DNA of 64,000 nucleotides from Georgenia sp. M64. Lineage in GTDB: Bacteria; Actinomycetota; Actinomycetes; Actinomycetales; Actinomycetaceae. The translations under genes were made by a program, and so were the position numbers. The notes beneath the pieces are model-generated. The model was not told the DNA's origin, did no database searches, and saw only the letters and a program-made list of their open reading frames with translations. The stretch covers positions 1,178,001 through 1,242,000 of the forward strand of contig NZ_CP145809.1 of NCBI RefSeq assembly GCF_038049925.1. Direction: 5' to 3'. Shown one piece after another: positions 48,682 through 56,324 of the stretch; position 1 is the stretch's first letter; the number at the start of each line of letters is the position of its first letter.

Positions 48682-49917
48682 GTGAGCCGGGCTCCGCGCG
48701 GTGAGCGGGCCGGACGGTCCTGGGGCGACGACGACACCGGGTGCACCGTCCTGCACGTGGACATGGACGCGTTCTTCGCCGCCGTGGAGGTCCTCGACCG
48801 CCCCGAGCTGCGCGGGCTGCCCGTCGTCGTGGGCGGTGAGCACCGTGGGGTGGTGACCTCGGCGACCTACGAGGCCCGGGCCTTCGGCGTGCACTCCGCC
48901 ATGCCGGTGGCCCGCGCGCGGGCCCTGTGCCCGCAGGCGGTGTTCCTGCCCACCCGCCACGGGCGCTACTCCGAGGTCTCGCGCCAGGTGATGGCCGTCC
49001 TGGCGGAGGTCACCCCGGTGATGGAGCAGGTGAGCATCGATGAGGCCTTCCTCGACGTCTCGGGCGCCCTGCGCCGCATGGGCCCGCCGGTGACGATCGC
49101 CCGGTGGGTCCGCCGCGAGGTGCGGGCGCGCACCGGGGTGACGGCCTCGGTCGGCGTGGCGGCCACCAAGCACGTGGCCAAGCTCGCCTCGACCCACGCC
49201 AAGCCGGACGGGCTCCTCCTCGTCCCCGCCGCCGCCACCGTCCCCTTCCTCCACTCCCTCCCCGTCGGGGCGCTGTCGGGCGTGGGGGAGAAGACCCGGC
49301 AGGTGCTCGAGCGGCGCGGCTGGGACACGGTCGCCGAGCTCGCCGCCACACCGCTGCCGGTGCTCCACCGCACCCTGGGGGTCGCCGCCGGTCAGCGCCT
49401 GCACGACCTCGCGTGGGGCGTCGACCCACGCCCGGTGACGCCCGGGCGGGTCGAGAAGTCCGTGGGCACGGAGACGACCTTCGCCGAGGACGTCACCGAC
49501 CGGCAGCTCCTCGACCGGGTCCTGCTGGACCAGTCCCACCAGTGCGCCGCCCGCCTCCGCGCGGACGGCATGCTCTGCTCGACCGTCTCGGTCAAGGTCC
49601 GGATGGCCGACTTCACCACGCTGACCAGGTCCCGCACGCTCGCGGCCCCCACCGACCTCGCCCGCGACCTCGCCGCCGCCGCGCGCGACCTCCTCGCCGG
49701 GGTGGCGGTGCCCGCCGCCGGGGTCCGGCTCCTCGGGGTCCGGGCGGAGCGGCTGGTCAGCGCCTCGGCCGGGGTCCAGGCGATGCTCGACGACGACCCG
49801 CACCAGGCGCGGGCCGAACGGGCGATGGACGGCGTCCGTGCGCGGTTCGGGCCGGCCGTGCTCCGGCCGGCGTCGCTGCTCGGCGGGCGGCCGGGCGGGC
49901 GTCCCGGGCCCTCGTGA
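48682..49917 (+). CDS. dinB: DNA polymerase IV (Y-family translesion polymerase)
   Basis: A 411-residue error-prone polymerase. Catalytic acidic residues lie in HVDMDAFFAAVEVLD and SIDEAFLDVSG; SVGVAATKHVAKLASTHAKPDG and LSGVGEKTRQVLERRG (helix-hairpin-helix) follow, then the little-finger domain (FAEDVTDRQLLDRVLLD, SVKVRMADFTTLTRSRTL). The C-terminus ends in a Gly/Pro-rich tail without a clear QLxLF-type clamp motif. GTG 48682 is preferred for its spacing from GGCGGAGG; GTG 48673 and 48676 are alternatives. No LexA box is visible upstream. Confidence 0.94.
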   Translation: MSRAPRGERAGRSWGDDDTGCTVLHVDMDAFFAAVEVLDRPELRGLPVVVGGEHRGVVTSATYEARAFGVHSAMPVARARALCPQAVFLPTRHGRYSEVSRQVMAVLAEVTPVMEQVSIDEAFLDVSGALRRMGPPVTIARWVRREVRARTGVTASVGVAATKHVAKLASTHAKPDGLLLVPAAATVPFLHSLPVGALSGVGEKTRQVLERRGWDTVAELAATPLPVLHRTLGVAAGQRLHDLAWGVDPRPVTPGRVEKSVGTETTFAEDVTDRQLLDRVLLDQSHQCAARLRADGMLCSTVSVKVRMADFTTLTRSRTLAAPTDLARDLAAAARDLLAGVAVPAAGVRLLGVRAERLVSASAGVQAMLDDDPHQARAERAMDGVRARFGPAVLRPASLLGGRPGGRPGPS

Positions 49918-49983
49918 CGGGGCGACGACCCGGTCCCGGCGCACACCGGTCCGTTCCCGCTTTCGCGCGCGGCTCCGGCGACC

Positions 49984-49989
49984 TATCCT
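49984..49989 (+). promoter_or_regulatory. -10 candidate of the DUF3040 gene
   Basis: TATCCT lies 59 nt before ATG 50049 in the gap after dinB. Confidence 0.45.
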
Positions 49990-50048
49990 GGTCACAACAC
50001 CGTCGTCCACACCCCAGCGACGGGACGGCGGGACGACTGGAGGGTCTC

Positions 50049-50429
50049 ATGCCTCTCTCCGAGTACGAGCAGCGCATGCTCCAGCAGATGGAGCAGCAGC
50101 TTCGCTCCGACGACCCCAAGCTCGCGAACACCCTCGCCGACCGTCAGCGCCCGGACGTGCGCCGCCTGAGCCTGGGCGCGCTGCTCTTCCTCCTGGGACT
50201 CGGCGGGCTGGTCGGCGGCGTGGCGACCGGGTGGGTGTGGCTGGGCATCCTCGGCTTCCTCGCCATGCTCGGCGGCGTCCTCCTCGCGATCTCCGGCCCG
50301 CGCGGCGGAGCGGGCCCCACCGTCAAGGGCGGCCGCCGCCCGACGGGCTCGGGTTCGACCTCGGCGGGGTTCATGCAGCGCCAGGAGGACCGGTGGAACC
50401 GGCGCAACGAGGAGCGGGGCAACCGCTGA
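50049..50429 (+). CDS. DUF3040 family membrane protein
   Basis: A 126-residue protein that starts PLSEYEQRMLQQMEQQLRSDDPKLANTL, the DUF3040 signature, followed by two membrane segments (about 45-62 and 64-82) and a basic, polar C-terminus (FMQRQEDRWNRRNEERG). Unknown function; it is an actinobacterial family often encoded just upstream of mraZ. A ribosome binding site (TGGAGGG) precedes ATG 50049. Confidence 0.88.
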   Translation: MPLSEYEQRMLQQMEQQLRSDDPKLANTLADRQRPDVRRLSLGALLFLLGLGGLVGGVATGWVWLGILGFLAMLGGVLLAISGPRGGAGPTVKGGRRPTGSGSTSAGFMQRQEDRWNRRNEERGNR

Positions 50430-50449
50430 CCCCGACCTCTTCTGACCGA

Positions 50450-50473
50450 GCCCGCGGCCTCATGGCCGCGGGC
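50450..50473 (+). terminator. Intrinsic terminator after the DUF3040 gene
   Basis: GCCCGCGGCC (50450-50459), 4-nt loop TCAT, GGCCGCGGGC (50464-50473), then TTCGTCGT. It is a perfect 10-bp stem 20 nt after the stop. Confidence 0.8.
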
Positions 50474-50540
50474 TTCGTCGTGCCGGTCCCCACCCCGTCC
50501 GCCATCACCACGTCCGCCGCCGCCCGGTAGCACCCGCGCC

Positions 50541-50684
50541 GGGGCGTCCCCACCTCGCGCCACCGGCGCCCGGACGGACGGGTCACCCGGGGCGTCCCCA
50601 CCTCGCGCCACCGGCGCCCGCACGGACGGGTCACCCGGGGCGTCCCCACTTCGCTCCACCGGCGCCCGCATGGACCCGGCTCAC
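50541..50684. repeat. Three tandem 48-bp repeats
   Basis: Units start at 50541, 50589 and 50637 (GGGGCGTCCCCACCTCGCG...). Units 1 and 2 differ at one base; unit 3 is more diverged at its 3' half. The rest of 50474-50862 holds no gene I can support, apart from a short CCTGGG/CCCAGG inverted repeat (50817-50840). Confidence 0.88.
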
Positions 50685-50862
50685 CGGGGTCCCGAGCCGC
50701 CACCGCGGCGACATCGCGCCGTTCGTCCCGCTGCCCCCGGCCCGAACTCCGCCAGCACGGGTCACGAGGACGCCGTCCGGGTCAAAAGGCCCTCCACTCC
50801 GCACCACTAGGGCTGACCTGGGATGTCATCGCGACCCAGGCGCACATCACCACCGTTTGTCG

Positions 50863-50890
50863 TTGACGGGGGAGGGAAGTGGAGTAATGT
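50863..50890 (+). promoter_or_regulatory. Promoter of the mraZ/dcw cluster
   Basis: TTGACG (50863-50868), 16-nt spacer, TAATGT (50885-50890): the best match to a housekeeping sigma promoter in the window. It gives a leader of about 36 nt before mraZ GTG 50933. Confidence 0.8.
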
Positions 50891-50932
50891 GGGGGCAACG
50901 GGTGGTGCTCCGACCGGGAAGGGGGTGCTGGT

Positions 50933-51364
50933 GTGTTCCTGGGAACCCATGCACCTCGTCTCGACGACAAGGGTCGGCTGATCCTGCCCGCGAAGTTCCG
51001 TGACCAGCTCGCCACCGGCGTCGTCCTGACCAAGGGGCAGGAGCGGTGTCTGTACGCCTTCCCCACCCGCGACTTCGAGGAGATGCACCAGCGCCTGCGC
51101 CAGGCCCCCCTGGCGAGCAAGCAGGCCCGCGACTACCTGAGGGTCTTCCTCTCCGGCGCCACCGACGACCTCCCCGACAAGCAGGGCCGGATCACCATCC
51201 CGCCCCCGCTGCGCCGCTACGCCGGCCTCGAGCGCGACCTCGCCGTCATCGGCGCGGGCTCCCGCATCGAGATCTGGGACGCCGGCGCCTGGGAGGCCTA
51301 CCTCGCCGAGCAGGAGCAGGCCTTCGCCGAGACCGCCGAGGAGGTCATCCCCGGCCTCTTCTGA
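50933..51364 (+). CDS. mraZ: Transcriptional regulator MraZ
   Basis: A 143-residue protein made of two AbrB-like half-domains: [25 protein letters not shown] (about 2-26) and [24 protein letters not shown] (about 80-103). MraZ is the first gene of the dcw cluster and represses it by binding repeats in its own promoter. GTG 50933 has a GGAAGGGGG ribosome binding site; I could not pick out clear MraZ repeats upstream by eye. The 202-nt gap to rsmH is the only long gap in the cluster. Confidence 0.96.
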   Translation: MFLGTHAPRLDDKGRLILPAKFRDQLATGVVLTKGQERCLYAFPTRDFEEMHQRLRQAPLASKQARDYLRVFLSGATDDLPDKQGRITIPPPLRRYAGLERDLAVIGAGSRIEIWDAGAWEAYLAEQEQAFAETAEEVIPGLF

Positions 51365-51376
51365 CGAACCGCCCGG

Positions 51377-51402
51377 ACCGACCGACCGACCTACCGACCG
51401 AC
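51377..51402 (+). repeat. ACCG tetranucleotide repeat after mraZ
   Basis: A run of ACCG units with one interruption (ACCT), directly after the mraZ stop. Confidence 0.7.
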
Positions 51403-51456
51403 GACGCACCACCACGCACCACCCCAGCCCCCGCACGACGAGGTCTCTCACCGCAC

Positions 51457-51527
51457 CTCTGGCGCACTTCCCCGGCGCCAGAGCAGCGGAGGGAGTCCTG
51501 GTCGGGCGGTGGAGGGCCCCCGACCAG
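51457..51527 (+). other. Two stem-loops in the mraZ-rsmH gap
   Basis: Stem 1: CTCTGGCGC (51457-51465) with GCGCCAGAG (51475-51483). Stem 2: CTGGTCGGG (51498-51506) with CCCGACCAG (51519-51527). Both are perfect 9-bp stems, and stem 2 ends 39 nt before the rsmH ATG. They may attenuate or protect the downstream transcript. Confidence 0.5.
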
Positions 51528-51566
51528 CAACGCACCCGCCGCGACGCGGCAACCCGAGGAGATGGC

Positions 51567-52574
51567 ATGAGTGAGGCGGACGCAGCGGCGCTGCACGTCC
51601 CGGTGCTCGCCGAGCGCTGCCTCGATCTCCTCGCGCCGGCGGTCGGCGCGCCCGGTGCCGTGCTCGTCGACGCGACCCTGGGGATGGGCGGGCACGCCGA
51701 GGCCGCGCTGCGACGCTTCCCCGCACTGAGGGTCGTCGGCATCGACCGGGACCCCCAGGCGATCGCCCTCGCCTCGGCGCGCCTGGCGCCCTTCGCCGAC
51801 CGGTTCACCGCCGTGCACACCACCTACGACCACGTCGACGACGTCGCCGCCGAGCACGGCCGCGCCGGGACGGTCGAGGGCGTCCTCATGGACCTGGGCG
51901 TCTCCTCCCTCCAGCTCGACGCCGCCGACCGCGGCTTCGCCTACGCCCAGGACGCCCCGCTGGACATGCGGATGGACCAGAGCACGGGCATCTCGGCCGC
52001 CGAGCTCCTCGCCACCGCCGACGTGGCCGAGTTGCGGCGCATCCTCCGGGTGTACGGCGAGGAGAAGTTCGCCGGTCGGATCGCCGCCGCCATCGTCCGG
52101 CGCCGCGAGACCTGTCCCCTGGCCCGGACGGGTGAGCTCGTCGAGATCGTCCGCGAGAACATCCCCCAGGCGGCGCGCCGGACGGGCGGCAACCCGGCCA
52201 AGCGCACCTTCCAGGCGCTGCGGATCGCGGTCAACGGCGAGCTCGAGGTCCTCGAGCGGGCCCTCCCGCGGGCGGTCGAGGCCCTCGCCGTCGGCGGACG
52301 GATCGTCGTCGAGTCCTACCACTCCCTCGAGGACCGGGCGGTCAAGACCGTCCTCGCCCGCGGCGCGACGTCCTCGGCGCCGCCGGACATGCCGGTCGAG
52401 CCCGAGTCGCACCGTCCCTACCTGCGCCTCCTCACCCGCGGCGCCGAGGAGGCCGACGAGGCCGAACGGGCCCGCAACCCCCGCGCCACCTCGGTCCGCC
52501 TGCGCGCCGCGGAACGTCTCCGCCCCACCCCCGACCACCTGCTCCCGGCCCCCCGAAGGAGGTACGACGCATGA
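51567..52574 (+). CDS. rsmH: 16S rRNA (cytosine1402-N4)-methyltransferase RsmH
   Basis: A 335-residue SAM-dependent methyltransferase that modifies C1402 in the ribosomal P site. Features: [15 protein letters not shown] at the N-terminus, the SAM loop [44 protein letters not shown], the helical insertion [16 protein letters not shown] and the C-terminal [17 protein letters not shown] 51567 has a GAGGAGA ribosome binding site. Its stop overlaps the ftsL ATG as ATGA. Confidence 0.97.
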   Translation: MSEADAAALHVPVLAERCLDLLAPAVGAPGAVLVDATLGMGGHAEAALRRFPALRVVGIDRDPQAIALASARLAPFADRFTAVHTTYDHVDDVAAEHGRAGTVEGVLMDLGVSSLQLDAADRGFAYAQDAPLDMRMDQSTGISAAELLATADVAELRRILRVYGEEKFAGRIAAAIVRRRETCPLARTGELVEIVRENIPQAARRTGGNPAKRTFQALRIAVNGELEVLERALPRAVEALAVGGRIVVESYHSLEDRAVKTVLARGATSSAPPDMPVEPESHRPYLRLLTRGAEEADEAERARNPRATSVRLRAAERLRPTPDHLLPAPRRRYDA

Positions 52575-52963
52575 GCGCCGTCCCGGTCCGCGCGCAGACC
52601 GCGCCCCGCCCGCAGCACAGCTGGCGCCCGCGCCTGGAGGTCGTGGCCAGCCCGGTCCCGGCGCGCAGCGTCGTCCCCTTCCTGCTCCTGTGCGCGGCGG
52701 TCCTGGGGGCGGCGCTCCTCGGTGCCCTGCTGCTCAACACCCAGATGGCCGCCACGGCCTACGAGATCCACGACCAGCAGGTGGCGCTGAACCGCCTCGA
52801 CGAGGCGGAGGCCTCGCTCAGGGCCCAGGTCGAGCAGGCCGGCTCGCCCGCCGAGCTGCAGCGCCGCGCGGACAGCCTCGGCATGGTCCCGGCGGAGGGG
52901 ATGCGCTTCGTCCAGCTCGCCGACAGCCGGCTCCTCGGCCTCCCGGAGGAGGGCGCGCCGTGA
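52571..52963 (+). CDS. ftsL: Cell division protein FtsL
   Basis: A 130-residue bitopic protein: a ~30-residue cytoplasmic N-terminus, one membrane segment (about 34-56, [22 protein letters not shown]) and an extracellular coiled coil (about 60-95: [26 protein letters not shown]). FtsL pairs with FtsB/DivIC and holds the FtsQBLWI complex; sequence conservation is low, so the call rests on topology and position between rsmH and ftsI. Confidence 0.9.
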   Translation: MSAVPVRAQTAPRPQHSWRPRLEVVASPVPARSVVPFLLLCAAVLGAALLGALLLNTQMAATAYEIHDQQVALNRLDEAEASLRAQVEQAGSPAELQRRADSLGMVPAEGMRFVQLADSRLLGLPEEGAP

Positions 52964-54735
52964 GCGCCGGCGCCGTGCGCACCCGCACCCATGTGCGGCG
53001 TCAGGCCGCGCTCGTCGCGGTGCTGACGGTGCTGCTCGTCTTCTCCGGCCGTCTCGTCTACGTCCAGGCGTTCCAGGGGCCCGAGCTGGCCGAGCAGGCC
53101 AAGGACGACCGCACCCGCACCTCGGCGATCCGGGCCCCGCGCGGTGACATCCTCGACGCCGACGGCGAGGTGCTGGCCACCTCCGTGGAGCGCTTCAACA
53201 TCGGGGTCAACCAGCGGCTCGTCAAGAACTACGTCGTCACGAACGAGGACGAGGAGGTCGTCGGTCGGGGCGCGGCCGCGGCCGCCGAGGCTCTCGCGCC
53301 GCTGCTGGGCCGGGACAAGGCCGAGCTCGGCGCCCAGCTCGTGGGCGACTCCACGTTCGTCTACCTCGCCAAGGGCCTGACCCCGGAGCAGTGGCGCGAG
53401 ATCGACGCGCTGCGGATCCCGGGCATCGAGCCGGAGGAGACGACGGAGCGCATCTACCCCAACGGCACCACCGCCGGGAACGTCCTGGGGTTCGTCGGCG
53501 CGGACGGCCAGGGCCTCGCGGGTCTCGAGCTCACCTACGACGACGCCCTCACGGGCACCGACGGCTCGCTCACGGTGGAGATCGGCGGCACCGGCCAGGT
53601 CATCCCCACCGGCCACCGCGAGGAGGTCCCGGCGGCCCCCGGCCGCACGGTGCACACCACCATCGACCGGGACCTGCAGTACTTCGCCCAGCGCAGCATC
53701 GACGAGGCCGTGGCCACCCACGGCGGTGCGTGGGGCGCCGTCGTCGTGGAGGAGATCGGCACCGGGCGCATCCTCGCCCTGGCCGACTCCGGCACCGTCG
53801 ACCCCAACGACTTCCAGTCCTGGGACGCGCAGGACCGCGGCTCCCGGGCGGTCCAGAGCCCCTACGAGCCCGGCTCGACGGGCAAGCTGCCCACGTTCGC
53901 CATCGCGCTCGAGCAGGGCCTCGTCACCCCGGACACCGTCTTCACCGTGCCGGACACGCTCACCATGCCCAACGGCCAGACGTTCCGCGACAACAGCCCC
54001 CACGCCACCGAGACCCTCACCACCACGGGCGTGCTCCAGATGTCGTCCAACACCGGGACGGTCCAGATCGGCGACCTGGTCGACGACCGCGCGCGCTTCG
54101 AGCTCCTGCGGGCCTTCGGCTTCGGCGAGCGGACCGGCATCGAGCTGCCTGGCGAGAGCGCCGGCGTCGTGCGCGACCCGGACACGTGGGACAGGCGCAC
54201 CCGCTACACGACGATGTTCGGCCAGGGCATGTCGGTGACCCTGCTGCAGAACACCTCCATGGTGGCCACCCTCGGCAACGACGGCGTCCGGATGGACCCG
54301 CACGTCGTGGACGGCACCACCGACGGTGACGGCGTCTTCGCCCCCACCGAGGTCGCCGACGGCGAGGAGGTCGTCAGCCCGGCCACCGCCGAGACCATGC
54401 TGGCGATGATGGAGACGGTGGTCGCCGACGGCGGCACGGGCCCGCAGGGGGCGGTGCCCGGGTACCGCGTGGCGGCCAAGACCGGCACCGCCGAGATCCT
54501 CGACGCCGCCGGCGGCCTGAGCAACCGGCTCGGGTCCTTCGTCGGCGTGGCCCCCGCGGAGGACCCGCGGGTCGCCGTCGGCGTGGTCGTCTACCGCGGC
54601 GCGGGCACCTCGTACGGCGGCACGGTCGCCGCCCCCACCTTCCGCGAGGTGACGGCGTTCGCGCTGCGCGAGATGGGCGTCGCGCCCAGCACCGAGCCCC
54701 CGCCCACGCTGGCCCTGACCCCGGAGCAGGGGTGA
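52960..54735 (+). CDS. ftsI: Septal peptidoglycan transpeptidase FtsI (PBP3, class B PBP)
   Basis: A 591-residue penicillin-binding protein that cross-links peptidoglycan at the septum. It has a short cytoplasmic N-terminus and a membrane segment (AALVAVLTVLLVFSGRLVYV), then the PBP dimer domain (RGDILDADGEVLATS) and the transpeptidase. The active-site motifs are Ser306-xx-Lys309 (PGSTGK), SSN at 362-364 and KTG at 507-509. GTG 52960 overlaps ftsL as GTGA. A short Pro-rich tail follows the domain. Confidence 0.97.
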   Translation: MSAGAVRTRTHVRRQAALVAVLTVLLVFSGRLVYVQAFQGPELAEQAKDDRTRTSAIRAPRGDILDADGEVLATSVERFNIGVNQRLVKNYVVTNEDEEVVGRGAAAAAEALAPLLGRDKAELGAQLVGDSTFVYLAKGLTPEQWREIDALRIPGIEPEETTERIYPNGTTAGNVLGFVGADGQGLAGLELTYDDALTGTDGSLTVEIGGTGQVIPTGHREEVPAAPGRTVHTTIDRDLQYFAQRSIDEAVATHGGAWGAVVVEEIGTGRILALADSGTVDPNDFQSWDAQDRGSRAVQSPYEPGSTGKLPTFAIALEQGLVTPDTVFTVPDTLTMPNGQTFRDNSPHATETLTTTGVLQMSSNTGTVQIGDLVDDRARFELLRAFGFGERTGIELPGESAGVVRDPDTWDRRTRYTTMFGQGMSVTLLQNTSMVATLGNDGVRMDPHVVDGTTDGDGVFAPTEVADGEEVVSPATAETMLAMMETVVADGGTGPQGAVPGYRVAAKTGTAEILDAAGGLSNRLGSFVGVAPAEDPRVAVGVVVYRGAGTSYGGTVAAPTFREVTAFALREMGVAPSTEPPPTLALTPEQG

Positions 54736-54773
54736 GCCGGGCCCTCCCGGATGGCCGTCGCCGCGCGGGGGGG

Positions 54774-54779
54774 AACAAT
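54774..54779 (+). promoter_or_regulatory. -10 candidate of murE (leaderless)
   Basis: AACAAT ends 6 nt before GTG 54786. Confidence 0.4.
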
Positions 54780-54785
54780 GGGGCG

Positions 54786-56324
54786 GTGACCTCCAGCCCC
54801 GATGACCCCCTGCGCCCGGCCGCGCCCGCACCCCGGCGCCTCGGCGACCTCGCCGGGGCGTTCGCCCTGTCACCCGCCGGTCCCGGCGAGGGGTGGGCGT
54901 CCGTCGAGGTCGCCGGCGTGACGGCGGACAACCGGCTGGTGCGCGGCGGTGAGCTCTTCGCCGCCCACGCCGGCGCCCACGTCCACGGCGCCCGCTTCGT
55001 CCCCGCGGCGGTCGCCGCCGGCGCCCGCGCCGTCCTGACCGACCCCGCCGGCGCGGAGCTGCTCGCGGCGGCCGACCCCGGCGTCCCGGTCCTCGTCACC
55101 CCCGACGTCCCCGCCCTGCTCGGGCGGCTCGCCGCCGAGATCTACGGCCACCCCGGCCGGGCGCTCGGGACCTTCGCCGTCACCGGCACGAACGGCAAGA
55201 CGACGACGGCGTTCATGGTCGACCACGCCCTGCGGGCCCTGGGGCGCCGGACGGGCCTCATCGGCACGGTGGAGGTCCGCGTCGGGGACCGCGCCGTCCC
55301 CGCCACCCTCACCACCCCGCAGCCCGCCGACCTCCAGGCGCTGCTCGCGGCGATGGTCGCCGGCGGCGTCGACGACCTCGTCATGGAGGTCTCCTCCCAC
55401 GCCCTGGCGCTGGGCCGGGTCGACCCGCTCGTCTACGACGTCGCCGGGTTCACCAACCTCACCGCCGACCACCTCGACTTCCACGGCGACCTCGAGGGCT
55501 ACTACGCCGCCAAGGCCTCCCTGTTCGACATCTCGCGCACGGGCGTCGTCGTCGCGGACGACCGCTGGGGGCGGCGCCTCGCCGCGGAGACCGGCGACGC
55601 CGTCGCGGCCCTGACGACCGGGCCCGGCGGGGACTGGACCGTCACCGACGTCGAGGCCGACGCCACCGGCTCGGCGTTCACCCTCGCCCACCGGGACGGA
55701 CGCAGCCTGCGCACCCGCACGGACCTGCCGGGCGCGTTCAACGTGGCCAACGCCGCCCTCGCGGCCGCCATGGTCCTCACCGCCGGGGTGGCGCCGGCCG
55801 AGCTCGAGGAGGCCCTCGCGGACGCCGGCGGGCTCAGCCCGCAGGTGCCCGGCCGCATGGAGCAGCTCGGCGACCGCCCCCGTGTGGTCGTCGACTTCGC
55901 CCACAACACCGACGCGCTCGTCCAGGCCCTGGCCGCCCTGCGCCCGACGACCACCGGCCGCCTCCACGTCGTGATCGGCGCGGCCGGCGACCGCGACCGC
56001 GCGAAGCGGCCCGCGATGGGCCGGGCCGCCGTCGACGGCGCCGACACGGTCATCGTCACCGACGACGACCCCCACGACGAGCCAGCGGCACAGATCCGCG
56101 CCGAGGTCCTCGCCGGCACCGGCGGCGCGGCGGTGCGCGAGATCGCCGACCGGGCCGAGGCCATCCGCACGGCGGTCCTCGAGGCCGACGACGACGACAC
56201 CGTCCTCGTGGCCGGCCGCGGCCACGAGACGGTCCAGGAGGTCGCCGGGGTGGACCACCACCTCGACGACCGCGAGGAGGTGCGCGCGGCCCTGGTGCTG
56301 CGCGCGGGAGGACAGCACGCATGA
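54786..56324 (+). CDS. murE: UDP-N-acetylmuramoyl-tripeptide synthetase MurE
   Basis: A 512-residue Mur ligase that adds the third residue of the stem peptide in the cytoplasm. Motifs: ATP-binding TGTNGKTTT, the carbamylated-Lys region (YYAAKASLFD), FAHNTDAL and RGHE. The specificity loop is DDPHDEP (residues 427-433). meso-DAP enzymes have DNPR, whose Arg holds DAP; here it is His430, which points to L-Lys or L-Orn. Start GTG 54786 has a leaderless-type -10; GTG 54732 overlaps the ftsI stop (GTGA) and would add 18 low-complexity residues. Confidence 0.95.
   Translation: MTSSPDDPLRPAAPAPRRLGDLAGAFALSPAGPGEGWASVEVAGVTADNRLVRGGELFAAHAGAHVHGARFVPAAVAAGARAVLTDPAGAELLAAADPGVPVLVTPDVPALLGRLAAEIYGHPGRALGTFAVTGTNGKTTTAFMVDHALRALGRRTGLIGTVEVRVGDRAVPATLTTPQPADLQALLAAMVAGGVDDLVMEVSSHALALGRVDPLVYDVAGFTNLTADHLDFHGDLEGYYAAKASLFDISRTGVVVADDRWGRRLAAETGDAVAALTTGPGGDWTVTDVEADATGSAFTLAHRDGRSLRTRTDLPGAFNVANAALAAAMVLTAGVAPAELEEALADAGGLSPQVPGRMEQLGDRPRVVVDFAHNTDALVQALAALRPTTTGRLHVVIGAAGDRDRAKRPAMGRAAVDGADTVIVTDDDPHDEPAAQIRAEVLAGTGGAAVREIADRAEAIRTAVLEADDDDTVLVAGRGHETVQEVAGVDHHLDDREEVRAALVLRAGGQHA

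Noticed and set aside
50371-50703. A 110-codon minus-strand frame across the 48-bp repeats
   Set aside because: It consists of repeated Arg/Trp/Gly units coded by the repeats, and overlaps the DUF3040 gene and its terminator; no ribosome binding site or family match.
50891-50932. MraZ-box repeats in the mraZ leader
   Set aside because: Some GGG-containing triplets are present but not in a convincing spaced series.
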